Part shown: piece after piece, positions 1-8,456 of the stretch
Layout: every line of letters starts with the position of its first letter
Numbering within the stretch: position 1 is the first letter of the stretch
Assembly: GCA_945868825.1 (NCBI GenBank)
Contig: CAMBMM010000001.1
Location: 434,001-498,000 of the forward strand
DNA: 64,000 nucleotides
Reading direction: 5' to 3'
Source of the DNA: Sphingobacterium thalpophilum
Lineage (GTDB): Bacteria; Bacteroidota; Bacteroidia; Sphingobacteriales; Sphingobacteriaceae
The notes under the pieces: model-generated
What the model was told of the DNA's origin: nothing
What the model saw: only the letters and a program-made list of their open reading frames with translations
Database searches by the model: none
Translations under genes and position numbers: made by a program

Positions 1-1
1 A

Positions 2-1078
2 TTTGCTACCGAGCAGGGTTTAAACAATGGGAAAAATACGCTCGATTACCACTTCGGATTATTAGAATCGATAGCTAATGATTTATTTACTGCTACCGAA
101 GAGAAAATTATTTTGGCTCAGGGTGAATTGATATCTACCACCTTATTTCATTATTACCTTAAGGAAATTGGTGTACACTCGGTATTATTACCCGCCCTAG
201 ATTTTATGAAGGTAGATGAAGATCATGAGCCCATGGTTGATTTTATTACCGAGCATATTACACCACTACTGACTCAAGAAACCAATTTATACATTACTCA
301 AGGCTATATTTGTCGCAACGCCTATGGCCAAATAGATAATTTACGTAGGGGAGGAAGTGATTATACGGCTTCTTTAATTGGAGCCGCTATTCGTTCAGAA
401 GAAGTGCAAATTTGGACCGATATTGATGGGATGCACAACAACGATCCCCGTATTGTAAAGGGAACCAAACCCATTGCTAATTTATCTTTCGATGAAGCAG
501 CAGAGTTAGCTTATTTTGGCGCAAAAATACTGCATCCGCAGAGCGTTTTCCCCGCTCAGAAATACAAAATACCCGTTCGTTTGCTCAATACCATGGAGCC
601 TGAAGCCCCTGGTACCCTTATAAGTGCATTTAGCGAACCTGGAAAAATAAAATCAATTGCTGCCAAAGACGGCATTACGGCTATTAAGATACAATCGAGC
701 CGCATGCTATTGGCCTATGGTTTTTTGCGTAGAGTTTTTGAAATCTTCGAACGTTTTAAAACACCGATTGATATGATTACCACCTCGGAGGTGGCAGTTT
801 CGTTAACCATCGATGATACTCGAAATTTAGACGATATTTTAAAAGAGTTAGACAAATTCGGCACCGTTGAGTTGGATAAAGATCAAACTATTATCTGTGT
901 GGTTGGCGATTTCGGAGCTGATAAACACGGCTATGCCGCTCGGGTATTTGAGGCGCTAAAACACATTCCAATCCGAATGATTTCTTACGGAGGAAGTAAT
1001 TACAACGTATCTTTATTGGTAAAAACTGCCGATAAAACAGAAGCGCTTCGTTCACTCCATAATCGCTTATTTGAGTAG
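2..1078 (+). CDS. lysC: Aspartate kinase, C-terminal part (cut by window edge)
   Basis: Phosphorylates aspartate, the first step of the lysine/DAP, threonine and methionine pathway. The frame is open from base 2, so the true start lies left of the window; the TTG at 113 is internal because family motifs run through it. Visible are the kinase motifs 'RGGSDYTASLIG' and 'WTDIDGMHNNDPRIV', the 'FGAKILHPQS' segment, and two C-terminal ACT-type regulatory regions after about base 640. The N-terminal KFGGTS motif is missing only because of the edge. lysA follows at once, so this copy probably serves DAP and lysine synthesis. No homoserine dehydrogenase domain follows the ACT region, so it is monofunctional at this end. 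Confidence 0.93.
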   Translation, partial: FATEQGLNNGKNTLDYHFGLLESIANDLFTATEEKIILAQGELISTTLFHYYLKEIGVHSVLLPALDFMKVDEDHEPMVDFITEHITPLLTQETNLYITQGYICRNAYGQIDNLRRGGSDYTASLIGAAIRSEEVQIWTDIDGMHNNDPRIVKGTKPIANLSFDEAAELAYFGAKILHPQSVFPAQKYKIPVRLLNTMEPEAPGTLISAFSEPGKIKSIAAKDGITAIKIQSSRMLLAYGFLRRVFEIFERFKTPIDMITTSEVAVSLTIDDTRNLDDILKELDKFGTVELDKDQTIICVVGDFGADKHGYAARVFEALKHIPIRMISYGGSNYNVSLLVKTADKTEALRSLHNRLFE

Positions 1079-1079
1079 T

Positions 1080-2240
1080 ATGAACACCTTTAGCCACGAA
1101 ATTATCAGTCAATTAATAGCGGCAGAAAGCCCATGCTATTACTACGATATGCGTTTGTTGCAAGCTACCTTAAAAGCCTGTAAACAAGCGGCAGATGCAC
1201 ACCATTTTAAGGTACATTATGCATTGAAAGCAAATTTCAATGAGCCTATTTTAGCTGCCATTCATCAGCACTATTTTGGTGCCGATTGTGTAAGTGGAAA
1301 TGAGGTTATGAAAGCGATAAAAACTGGATTTAACCCTAATGAAATTGTATTTGCAGGCGTTGGTAAAACAGACAAAGAAATTCTTAACGCTTTACAACAC
1401 GATATTTTCTGCTTCAATGTAGAATCGGTGGAAGAGTTGCGTATTATTAACGAATTGGCAGCAAGCCAACATAAAACCGCTCGAATTGCTATTCGCATAA
1501 ATCCCAACGTGGATGCTAAAACCCATCAATATATTACTACGGGTTTAGAAGAAAATAAGTTTGGCGTAAATGCTTGGGAATTAAACGATTGTATTGAGGT
1601 ATTGAAACAATCGCCCAATCTAGAATTAATTGGTATTCATTTTCATGTTGGTTCACAGGTGAAAGATTTAGATGTATTTAAAAGCCTTTGTTTAAAAGTA
1701 AACGAGTTTAATACCTGGTTTGCCGATCGTGGTTTTAACTTGCGTGTGTTAAATGTGGGTGGCGGCTTAGGTGTAGATTATTACCATCCCGATGAACAGC
1801 CTATAGTTGATTTTGAAGCATATTTTACCATTTTTGATCAGTTTTTGGAGCGAAAAAAAGGGCAAGAAGTGCATTTCGAATTGGGTCGCTCTTTAGTTGC
1901 TGCCTGCGGGACCTTAATTAGCCGAGTGTTGTATATCAAAAAGGGATTGAAAAAGAATTTCATGATTTTAGATGCGGGTATGACCGAATTGATGCGTCCG
2001 GCATTGTACCAAGCTTATCATAAAATTGAGAATTTAAGCCGAATAGACGACAAATCTACTGTAAACTACGATGTGGTGGGACCAATTTGTGAAAGCACCG
2101 ATACCTTTGGCAAGGAGGTTGAACTTCCAGAGTCTCAACGTGGCGATTTAATAGCTATACGTACTGCTGGGGCATATGGAGAAGTTATGGTTTCTCGATA
2201 CAATTTGAGAGAACCCATTAAGGCGGTGTATTCAGCCTAA
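1080..2240 (+). CDS. lysA: Diaminopimelate decarboxylase
   Basis: PLP-dependent decarboxylation of meso-diaminopimelate to lysine, the last step of the pathway. The alanine-racemase-like barrel carries the PLP lysine in 'HYALKAN', then 'GIHFHVGSQV', the phosphate-binding glycines in 'LNVGGGLGV', and the C-terminal 'PICESTDTFG' and 'GAYGEVMVSRYN' motifs. The ATG at 1080 is chosen, one base after the lysC stop; a TTG at 1071 would overlap lysC and adds nothing conserved. The 386 residues are a normal length. It is almost certainly co-transcribed with lysC. Its stop abuts the stop of the convergent gcdH with no terminator between them. Confidence 0.93.
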   Translation: MNTFSHEIISQLIAAESPCYYYDMRLLQATLKACKQAADAHHFKVHYALKANFNEPILAAIHQHYFGADCVSGNEVMKAIKTGFNPNEIVFAGVGKTDKEILNALQHDIFCFNVESVEELRIINELAASQHKTARIAIRINPNVDAKTHQYITTGLEENKFGVNAWELNDCIEVLKQSPNLELIGIHFHVGSQVKDLDVFKSLCLKVNEFNTWFADRGFNLRVLNVGGGLGVDYYHPDEQPIVDFEAYFTIFDQFLERKKGQEVHFELGRSLVAACGTLISRVLYIKKGLKKNFMILDAGMTELMRPALYQAYHKIENLSRIDDKSTVNYDVVGPICESTDTFGKEVELPESQRGDLIAIRTAGAYGEVMVSRYNLREPIKAVYSA

Positions 2241-3434
2241 TTATTCAAACGCATTAATTCCAGTAATATCCATGCCGGTAATTAATAAGTGAATATCGTG
2301 TGTGCCTTCATACGTAACCACCGATTCTAGATTCATCATGTGGCGCATAATGGGAAATTCGCCGCTAATACCCATGCCGCCTAGCATCTGTCGGGCTTCA
2401 CGGGCAATTATTAAAGCCGTTTCTACACCATTGCGTTTTGCCATTGATATTTGAGCAGGTGTGGCTTTAGCTTCATTTTTAAGTACTCCCAATCGCCAAT
2501 TTAAAAGTTGGCTCTTGGTTATTTCTGTAATCATTTCGGCCAATTTCTTTTGTTGCAATTGAAATCCACCAATAGGTTTACCAAATTGTATGCGTTCTTT
2601 AGAATAACGCAAAGCTGTATCATAACAATCCATAGCGGCACCTAATGCACCCCAGGCTATGCCAAAACGGGCTTGGTTTAAGCAACTTAAAGGGCCTTTT
2701 AAGCCTTTTACATTCGGTAATATATTTTCTTTGGGCACTTTAACATTATCAAACACCAATTCGCCGGTAGCCGATGCTCGTAAACTCCATTTATTATGTG
2801 TTTCGGGCGTTGAAAAACCTTCCATGCCACGCTCAACAATTAAACCTTTAATGTCGCCTTGTTCGTTTTTGGCCCATACTACAGCAATATCGGCAAAAGG
2901 AGCATTGGAAATCCACAATTTAGCGCCATTTAAAATTACGTGGTCGCCGGCATCCGTAAAGTGCGTAACCATCCCCGCAGGGTTGGAGCCAAAATCAGGT
3001 TCAGTTAAGCCAAAACAGCCCATCCATTCGCCGGTGGCTAATTTTGGTAAATACTTTTTCCGCTGTTCCTCCGATCCAAAAGCGTAAATGGGGTACATGA
3101 CCAATGAGCCCTGTACGGAAGCGGTAGAGCGAATGCCTGAATCGCCACGTTCCAATTCCTGCATCATTAAACCATAGGAAATATAATCTAAGCCAGCTCC
3201 GCCGTATTCAACCGGAATAGTTGGACCGAATACACCAATTTCGCCTAAGCCTTTGATTAAATGTTTCGGGAACTCTGCCTTCTGAGCAAATTCCTCTATA
3301 ATAGGGCTTAGTTCTTTTTTCACCCAGCTGCGCACACTATCGCGAATCAAGCGTTGTTCATCGTTCAGTAAGTCATCTACTATATAATAATCGGGTGCTT
3401 CAAACAAATCTTTTTTTGAGGAGGGGGTATGCAT
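2241..3434 (-). CDS. gcdH: Glutaryl-CoA dehydrogenase-type acyl-CoA dehydrogenase
   Basis: FAD enzyme that oxidises and decarboxylates glutaryl-CoA to crotonyl-CoA in lysine/tryptophan degradation. The 397 residues show the full acyl-CoA dehydrogenase fold. 'GCFGLTEPDFGSNP' is the flavin/substrate loop, 'GIRSTASVQGSLVM' holds the Arg that binds the glutaryl carboxylate in this subfamily, and 'VTYEGTHDIH' near the C-terminus contains the catalytic Glu. The Arg plus the YEGTHDIH ending separate it from ordinary short-chain acyl-CoA dehydrogenases. It is monocistronic, with a TATTTTTG promoter box just upstream. The GcdH call is by family pattern; the substrate is not proven. Confidence 0.85.
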   Translation of the reverse strand: MHTPSSKKDLFEAPDYYIVDDLLNDEQRLIRDSVRSWVKKELSPIIEEFAQKAEFPKHLIKGLGEIGVFGPTIPVEYGGAGLDYISYGLMMQELERGDSGIRSTASVQGSLVMYPIYAFGSEEQRKKYLPKLATGEWMGCFGLTEPDFGSNPAGMVTHFTDAGDHVILNGAKLWISNAPFADIAVVWAKNEQGDIKGLIVERGMEGFSTPETHNKWSLRASATGELVFDNVKVPKENILPNVKGLKGPLSCLNQARFGIAWGALGAAMDCYDTALRYSKERIQFGKPIGGFQLQQKKLAEMITEITKSQLLNWRLGVLKNEAKATPAQISMAKRNGVETALIIAREARQMLGGMGISGEFPIMRHMMNLESVVTYEGTHDIHLLITGMDITGINAFE

Positions 3435-3462
3435 TTTTTCAGGTTGAATAGTTTCCGTTTAT

Positions 3463-3470
3463 CAAAAATA
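3463..3470 (-). promoter_or_regulatory. Bacteroidota -7 box for gcdH
   Basis: TATTTTTG read on the minus strand matches the phylum consensus TAnnTTTG. It ends 28 bases before the gcdH ATG. A TTG lies 22 bases further upstream in the -33 position. Confidence 0.55.
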
Positions 3471-3522
3471 GGTAAAAGCGAATTTTATATCTCAAAAAAA
3501 CGAATAATTATCTCTATTCGTC

Positions 3523-3530
3523 TATTTTTG
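3523..3530 (+). promoter_or_regulatory. -7 box directly before folB (leaderless candidate)
   Basis: TATTTTTG matches TAnnTTTG and ends only four bases before the folB ATG. A transcript starting at the usual distance would begin at or next to the start codon. No convincing -33 TTG is visible. Confidence 0.55.
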
Positions 3531-3534
3531 TTGA

Positions 3535-3900
3535 ATGAGTTCGGTACTAAAAACAGTTGCTTTACGAGATGTTCGATTTTATGCCTACCACGGCTACTAT
3601 CCGGAAGAGCAGCAAATTGGTGGCGTTTTTTATGTTGATATAGTGGTAAATGTATCTGCAACCAATTCGGCTATTGATCAATTAGCCGATACCCTTAATT
3701 ACGAACTATTGTTTGCTATTGCCAAAGAGGAAATGCAGAAAACCAGTAAATTAATTGAAACACCTGCTCAGCATATACTCAATAGGGTGATTAGTACTTT
3801 TCCTGCCTTAACTCGTGTAGAAGTTAGCATACGGAAAGCCCATCCGCCTTTAGCTGGTGAAGTAGCCTATGCAGAAGTGAATTTAATACATACCGCATGA
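3535..3900 (+). CDS. folB: Dihydroneopterin aldolase
   Basis: Cleaves 7,8-dihydroneopterin to 6-hydroxymethyl-dihydropterin and glycolaldehyde in folate synthesis. At 121 residues it has the usual length. The N-terminal 'RFYAYHGYYPEEQ' contains the substrate-binding Glu, and the C-terminal 'SIRKAHPPL' contains the catalytic Lys of the family. The ATG at 3535 starts the conserved sequence; a longer frame from 3429 in another phase is a shadow. Its stop overlaps the start of the next gene by ATGA, so the two are translationally coupled, although no functional link between them is obvious. Confidence 0.92.
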   Translation: MSSVLKTVALRDVRFYAYHGYYPEEQQIGGVFYVDIVVNVSATNSAIDQLADTLNYELLFAIAKEEMQKTSKLIETPAQHILNRVISTFPALTRVEVSIRKAHPPLAGEVAYAEVNLIHTA

Positions 3901-5300
3901 GTCTGAGCTATAGTCCAGTTACTTCAGAATTTATAAGCCAGCTAAATAATTTAATGGGCGAAGCCTTTGTGCTTACTCAACAGTCTGAATTGGCCCCTTA
4001 TGCCCAAGATGAAACGGAGGATTTAACCTATTTTCCCGAGGTGGTGGTAAAACCGCAGACCGCCGAGGAGATTTCTCAAGTGCTTAAATGGTGTAACCAG
4101 TATAATGTGCCGCTCACTCCACGAGGTGCCGGAACGGGCCTGAGTGGAGCTGCTTTGCCCATTTACGGTGGGTTGCTGTTATCTATGGAGCGTTTTAATT
4201 CCATTTTAGAGATTGATGAACAAAATTTACAAGCCACAGCGCAATCGGGGGTAATAACCGAAGTGTTTATGAATGCGGTTGAGGAAAAGGGTTTGTATTA
4301 CCCAGTAGATCCTTCAAGCAAAGGCTCCTGCTTTTTAGGAGGCAACGTAGCTCATGGCAGTGGTGGCCCAAGAGTGGTAAAATACGGCACTATTAGAGAG
4401 TATATTTTGAATTTAAAAGTGGTATTGCCTACAGGAGAAATTATATGGACCGGTGCCAATACGCTCAAATTTGCCTCGGGCTATAACCTTACTCAATTGT
4501 TTATTGGCTCAGAAGGTACTTTAGGCATTGTGACCGAAATAGTAGTAAAACTGATTCCAAAACCTGCCCAAAACGTGTTGTTGTTAGCTTCTTTTACATC
4601 AAATGAACATGCTTGTGAAGCGGTTTCTGCTATTTTTAGAGCAGGTATTACGCCCTCGGCTGTGGAGTTTATGGAGCGCAAAGGAGTGGAGTGGGTGATG
4701 AAAAATGATGGAGTAGTATTTGATTTAAAAGACCAAGTTGCTGCGCTTTTATTAATTGAACTTGATGGACCTTTTTTAGATGCTTTGTATGAAACGGGCG
4801 AACAACTGAATGCTGTTTTAGAACAGTACCACTGTTTAGAAGTTCTTTTTGCCGACACTACTTCGCAGAAAGAAGAACTGTGGCGTATGCGCAGAACCAT
4901 GGCCGTTTCGGTAAAAGCAAATTCGGTGTATAAAGAAGAAGATACGGTAGTTCCCCGAGCGGCTTTGCCTCAATTGATAGCAGGAATTAAACGTATTGGT
5001 CTTGTTTATGGTTTCGAATCTATTTGTTATGGACATGCTGGCGATGGAAACTTACATGTGAATATTATAAAAGGCAACATGAGCGATGAAGATTGGCAGC
5101 ATAAGTTAAAAAAGGGTATAGCCGAGATTTTTGAATTAACAGTTTCTTTAGGCGGAACACTTTCTGGAGAGCATGGCATTGGCTTGGTGCAAAAAGAATA
5201 TATGCATCTCAAATTCTCGGAAGTGCATTTAAACCTCATGCGCCATATTAAACAGGTTTTTGATCCTCAGGGAATACTTAATCCCGGTAAAATATTTTAA
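3897..5300 (+). CDS. FAD-linked oxidase, GlcD-like (glycolate/D-lactate type)
   Basis: A flavoprotein of the GlcD/D-lactate dehydrogenase group that oxidises 2-hydroxyacids. Residues of about 35-215 form the FAD-binding PCMH domain, with 'PRGAGTGLSGAALP', 'PVDPSSKGSCFLGGNVA' and 'FIGSEGTLGIVTE'. The C-terminal substrate half has 'CYGHAGDGNLHVNI', whose His residues bind a metal or substrate, and 'GTLSGEHGIG'. It is full length at 467 residues. No iron-sulfur GlcF partner is adjacent, so the exact substrate (glycolate, D-lactate or another 2-hydroxyacid) cannot be read from context. Its ATGA overlaps the end of folB. Confidence 0.85.
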   Translation: MSLSYSPVTSEFISQLNNLMGEAFVLTQQSELAPYAQDETEDLTYFPEVVVKPQTAEEISQVLKWCNQYNVPLTPRGAGTGLSGAALPIYGGLLLSMERFNSILEIDEQNLQATAQSGVITEVFMNAVEEKGLYYPVDPSSKGSCFLGGNVAHGSGGPRVVKYGTIREYILNLKVVLPTGEIIWTGANTLKFASGYNLTQLFIGSEGTLGIVTEIVVKLIPKPAQNVLLLASFTSNEHACEAVSAIFRAGITPSAVEFMERKGVEWVMKNDGVVFDLKDQVAALLLIELDGPFLDALYETGEQLNAVLEQYHCLEVLFADTTSQKEELWRMRRTMAVSVKANSVYKEEDTVVPRAALPQLIAGIKRIGLVYGFESICYGHAGDGNLHVNIIKGNMSDEDWQHKLKKGIAEIFELTVSLGGTLSGEHGIGLVQKEYMHLKFSEVHLNLMRHIKQVFDPQGILNPGKIF

Positions 5301-5318
5301 AATACGGCTTGGGATGGT

Positions 5319-5326
5319 TATTTTTG
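5319..5326 (+). promoter_or_regulatory. -7 box directly before the 5331 gene (leaderless candidate)
   Basis: TATTTTTG ends four bases before the ATG at 5331, the same geometry as at folB, rpe, aroQ and mnmE. This suggests a separate transcript from the upstream flavoprotein gene and a start site at the initiation codon. Confidence 0.55.
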
Positions 5327-5330
5327 AGCT

Positions 5331-6641
5331 ATGGCCCGTGAATTACTAGAAACAAAGCGTAAAGCATTAAAAATTAACCTCGATCCGAATATTTACGGAA
5401 CTTTCGCCGAAATTGGTGCAGGGCAAGAGGTAGCTCGTAATTTTTTCACGGCTGGTGCCGCATCCGGAACCATCGCAAAAACCATGTCGGCCTATGATAT
5501 GGTGTTTAGTAATTCTATTTACGGTAGCGAAGAAAATGGTCGTTATGTAAGCAAATCTAGATTAGACAAGATGCTTAGCCACGAGTTTGAACTTTTAACC
5601 GAGCGTTTAAATGGCCCTGAATATGCCACTAAAACTTTTTTTGCCTTTGCCGATACGGTAACTACCTTAAATTTTAGTAAAAGTAACGATCCGCATGGTT
5701 GGTTAGGCCTCCGTTTTCAAACAGAACCTAATGGGCCTGCCAACGATATTGTTTTTCACGTGCGCTTGTTAGATAGCGATGCTAGCTTGCAACAACACGT
5801 ACTGGGTGTATTGGGTGTAAATTTGGTGTATGCTGCGTATTTTCACCATCAAGATATTCAAATTATGACCGAGTCTTTGGCCGATAATTTGGCTCAAGGA
5901 TCGGTAGAAATTGATATGGTAAGCCTACATGGCCCAGCTTTTAAAGATGCTGATGACCGCTTGGTGAACTTATATTTAATTGCTAAAGGATTTTCTAGTG
6001 CAGCTATTTTTAATCCAAATGCCGAAGCTTGCCAAAGCAAAGACGTGTTGTACAAAAAGGATGTGATGATTTTACGTACCAAATTTGGGCAAAAGTCTAA
6101 TCCCAATTTCGAATTGTTAAATACTGCCGTAGCTCAATTTAAACGTTCTCAAAATGTAAAAGATGAGCAGGTAATCGTCTTAATAGAAGTGTTAATGACC
6201 AATCTGTTAGACAGCTCTAAAGAGGTAAGTGCTGCAGATTTAGTTGCTTTTGCAAGTAGGGCAGAGGCTTTATGTGCTACCGGTAATTATGTAATTGTTT
6301 CTAATTATACCCGTAATCATAAATTAGCACAGTATTTAAGCCGATGTAGTCCTCATAGTGTGGGTATTTCTACCAATATTTCTAATTTAAAACACATTTT
6401 TACTGCCGAGGAGTATGGCGAAAATTACACCGATGAATTATTGGCTTATGTGAGTGATTTGTTTAGTAAAAATGTAAAATTGTACGCCTATCCGTATTTA
6501 GATAAAACCAATAATCAAATTATTACGACCCAGAACATGCCGGTTTCTCCGGAAGCAAAACCTTTATTCGATTTCTTGGTGAGCAATGGCTATATCTCAG
6601 ACATCGATGGTTTCGATGCCAAAGATGTCAAAACGGTTTAG
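5331..6641 (+). CDS. Conserved protein of unknown function (436 aa)
   Basis: A soluble 436-residue protein with no signal peptide or membrane segment. The N-terminal 'GTFAEIGAGQEVARNFF' followed by 'TIAKTMSAYDMVFSNSIYG' looks strongly conserved; I recognise it as a widespread bacterial family without an established role. I recall database names such as nicotinate-nucleotide adenylyltransferase or TonB-dependent receptor for members, but no nucleotidyltransferase HxGH motif and no beta-barrel features are visible, so those names should not be trusted. Its end overlaps the convergent yajQ by four bases. A -7 box sits right before the ATG. Confidence 0.85.
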   Translation: MARELLETKRKALKINLDPNIYGTFAEIGAGQEVARNFFTAGAASGTIAKTMSAYDMVFSNSIYGSEENGRYVSKSRLDKMLSHEFELLTERLNGPEYATKTFFAFADTVTTLNFSKSNDPHGWLGLRFQTEPNGPANDIVFHVRLLDSDASLQQHVLGVLGVNLVYAAYFHHQDIQIMTESLADNLAQGSVEIDMVSLHGPAFKDADDRLVNLYLIAKGFSSAAIFNPNAEACQSKDVLYKKDVMILRTKFGQKSNPNFELLNTAVAQFKRSQNVKDEQVIVLIEVLMTNLLDSSKEVSAADLVAFASRAEALCATGNYVIVSNYTRNHKLAQYLSRCSPHSVGISTNISNLKHIFTAEEYGENYTDELLAYVSDLFSKNVKLYAYPYLDKTNNQIITTQNMPVSPEAKPLFDFLVSNGYISDIDGFDAKDVKTV

Positions 6642-7129
6642 TTCCGCATATTAATAAACTGCAGGGGTTGTCCAAAATCTTGGCTACGGCAAAGAGAAAT
6701 TACCGCCTGTAAATCATCTAATTTCTTGCCTTGTACACGCAATTGGTCATCCATAATAGAAGCTTGCACTTTTATGCCACTATCTTTTATGTTTTTTACC
6801 AATTTTTTGGCAGTTTCTTTATCTATTCCTTCTTTAATTTTAATTTCTTTACGAATCATATTGCCCGATGCATAGTGCTCTTTTCCCATATCTAGGCAAG
6901 CCGGATCGATTTGCTGTTTTACCATTCTAGAAATAATTGCATCTTGAATGGCTTTTAACCGCATATCGTCTTCGGTAACAATGAGCACCATATTGGTCTT
7001 TTTGTCTAATTCTACGGTGCTGTTTGACCCATTAAAATCATAGCGATTTAAGATTTCCTTTTTGGCAGTATTAATGGCGTTATCTAGGGTTTGGCCATCT
7101 ACTTTACTCACAATATCGAATGAAGGCAT
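6638..7129 (-). CDS. yajQ: YajQ family nucleotide-binding protein
   Basis: A 163-residue member of the YajQ/UPF0234 family, which has two RRM-like halves. Members bind nucleic acids, and a Xanthomonas homologue was reported to bind cyclic di-GMP. Diagnostic features are the N-terminal 'MPSFDIVSKVDGQTLDNA', 'EILNRYDF' and the C-terminal 'LQAVISLCRSQDFGQPLQF' ending. Length and both termini match the family. The 3' end overlaps that of the convergent upstream gene by four bases. Whether it binds a nucleotide here is inferred from the family only. Confidence 0.93.
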   Translation of the reverse strand: MPSFDIVSKVDGQTLDNAINTAKKEILNRYDFNGSNSTVELDKKTNMVLIVTEDDMRLKAIQDAIISRMVKQQIDPACLDMGKEHYASGNMIRKEIKIKEGIDKETAKKLVKNIKDSGIKVQASIMDDQLRVQGKKLDDLQAVISLCRSQDFGQPLQFINMRN

Positions 7130-7158
7130 ATTTTTTATTTTAAATATACGTAAATAGA

Positions 7159-7941
7159 TTAGGCAAGTTCAGCTTGTTTTTCTAATGCAAGCATAACACC
7201 ATCCCACAGGCCAATTCTGTACATTAATCCGAGTTTAACGGCTTCTAAAGCTTCTGCTTTTTTACCTTCATCGGCAGCAATTAAATTCTCGGTCATAGCT
7301 ATAGCTAAATGACTGTGGTGGTCGCCGTCAACTTCTATATGACGTTCTAAATAATACTGAAAAATTGCCGCTTCGTTATCAGTTTTGATATTGATGTCTT
7401 GTACCAAAGCAATAAACATATCTGGAATTAAATCTTCGCGACCAAAAGTAAATACTGCAGCTTGCACGTGGGATTTATTTTCTTCAATTACCCTAAAGGT
7501 GTAGCGTACAAAGTTTTTAATACTTTCATCAATATCTAATTGATTTAGTGCTTCTGTTATAGATAAACCATTTATAATATATTCAATCAGACGGTTTATT
7601 GCTGAGGTTTCAGCACCGGCTTGCTGCATCGCATTTAAATAAAGTTCAAAATGACTAATGTGATTACCATCTTGGTCAATATCGCTTTCTTCGCCTACCA
7701 CAATTTCATTAATTAAAAAGCGGGTAGCTGGAGAACCTACGGGCAGCCAAGGACTTTTTACACAGGTAAGATTGGATTGCAATGCTTTTAAAAGCGACAT
7801 GAAATCCCATACAGCAAATACATGGTGCTGCATAAATATGCGTAAATCGTTCCTAGAGTTAATTCTCTTGTAAACCGGATGGTTTACTAACTGTTGCCTT
7901 AATTCGGCAATTTCTTGTTGAATAAATTGAGTGCTGGTCAT
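7159..7941 (-). CDS. DUF3050 family protein (heme oxygenase-like fold)
   Basis: A 260-residue, mostly helical soluble protein that I place in the DUF3050 family. Conserved-looking elements are 'FMQHHVFAVWDFMSLLKALQ', 'ESDIDQDGNHISHFELY' and 'YYLERHIEVDGDHHSHLA', with His and Glu clusters compatible with the heme-oxygenase-like fold (TenA and diiron relatives). The catalytic role is unknown. It has its own promoter (TTG, 17 bases, TATACTTG) and stands apart from yajQ by 29 bases. The ATG at 7941 fits the start of the conserved region. Confidence 0.8.
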   Translation of the reverse strand: MTSTQFIQQEIAELRQQLVNHPVYKRINSRNDLRIFMQHHVFAVWDFMSLLKALQSNLTCVKSPWLPVGSPATRFLINEIVVGEESDIDQDGNHISHFELYLNAMQQAGAETSAINRLIEYIINGLSITEALNQLDIDESIKNFVRYTFRVIEENKSHVQAAVFTFGREDLIPDMFIALVQDINIKTDNEAAIFQYYLERHIEVDGDHHSHLAIAMTENLIAADEGKKAEALEAVKLGLMYRIGLWDGVMLALEKQAELA

Positions 7942-7948
7942 ACACCTG

Positions 7949-7976
7949 CAAGTATAACCAGTCTTTTTTTATCCAA
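7949..7976 (-). promoter_or_regulatory. Promoter of the DUF3050 gene (TTG-N17-TATACTTG)
   Basis: On the minus strand a TTG (7974-7976) is followed after 17 bases by TATACTTG (7949-7956), a one-base variant of TAnnTTTG. It ends seven bases before the ATG at 7941. Confidence 0.45.
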
Positions 7977-8024
7977 TATAATTTAAGTTAGAATTTGAAT
8001 ATTTTATGACAAGATTCAGAGTTT

Positions 8025-8357
8025 TTAGGCCAGTTCTTTTCGTTTAATTTCAAGCCCTATTTCATCGATAAGGTAGTCGTTGTAAATTTTTTGAGTTTTA
8101 ATTTTCGGCTCAAACATAGAACCGATACCACAAACTAACCAAGTAGGAGACAAGCCAAATTCTTTAGAAAGACACTGGATTTTATCAACGGTAATGTCAT
8201 TATCGCCATTTTCCATTCTAAAATAGCCTACTTGTGTAATGTTTAAAATTTTGGCCATGTCTTTCTGGGTGAATTTTAACAACACTCTTAATTCTTTTAA
8301 ACGTAAACTTCTAAGTTTTTTTTGGTACCTGGTGTTGGGAGATTTAATGGCATCCAT
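8025..8357 (-). CDS. XRE/Cro-type helix-turn-helix regulator
   Basis: A 110-residue protein with a single HTH_3 domain at about residues 22-80. 'FTQKDMAKILNITQVGYFRMENGDNDITVDKIQCLSKEFG' (here only described, not a full domain) has the helix-turn-helix pattern, with 'MAKILNITQ' and 'YFRMENG' as helices 2 and 3. The basic N-terminus precedes it and a short tail follows. It stands alone. A perfect inverted repeat 43 bases upstream of its start may be its own operator. Targets are unknown; neighbours on both sides look like housekeeping genes. Confidence 0.85.
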   Translation of the reverse strand: MDAIKSPNTRYQKKLRSLRLKELRVLLKFTQKDMAKILNITQVGYFRMENGDNDITVDKIQCLSKEFGLSPTWLVCGIGSMFEPKIKTQKIYNDYLIDEIGLEIKRKELA

Positions 8358-8399
8358 GGTTATTTTGTTTTAGATTATATCTCATATAACTACTTAGCG

Positions 8400-8419
8400 T
8401 TTGGTAAAATTGTACCAAA
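8400..8419. promoter_or_regulatory. Perfect inverted repeat, possible XRE operator
   Basis: TTTGGTA (8400-8406) and TACCAAA (8413-8419) form a perfect 7-base inverted repeat with a 6-base spacer. It lies 43 bases upstream of the XRE gene, the usual place for an autoregulatory operator. No T-tract follows it in either direction, which argues against a terminator for the yihY-type gene or the regulator. Confidence 0.45.
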
Positions 8420-8456
8420 TTGAAAATATATTTTACTTTTTCAGCATGCTGTAGAA

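Noticed and set aside
113-1078. Start of aspartate kinase at TTG 113
   Set aside because: The frame is open to base 2 and the 'LAQGELIST' motif is internal in the family; the gene is cut by the window edge.
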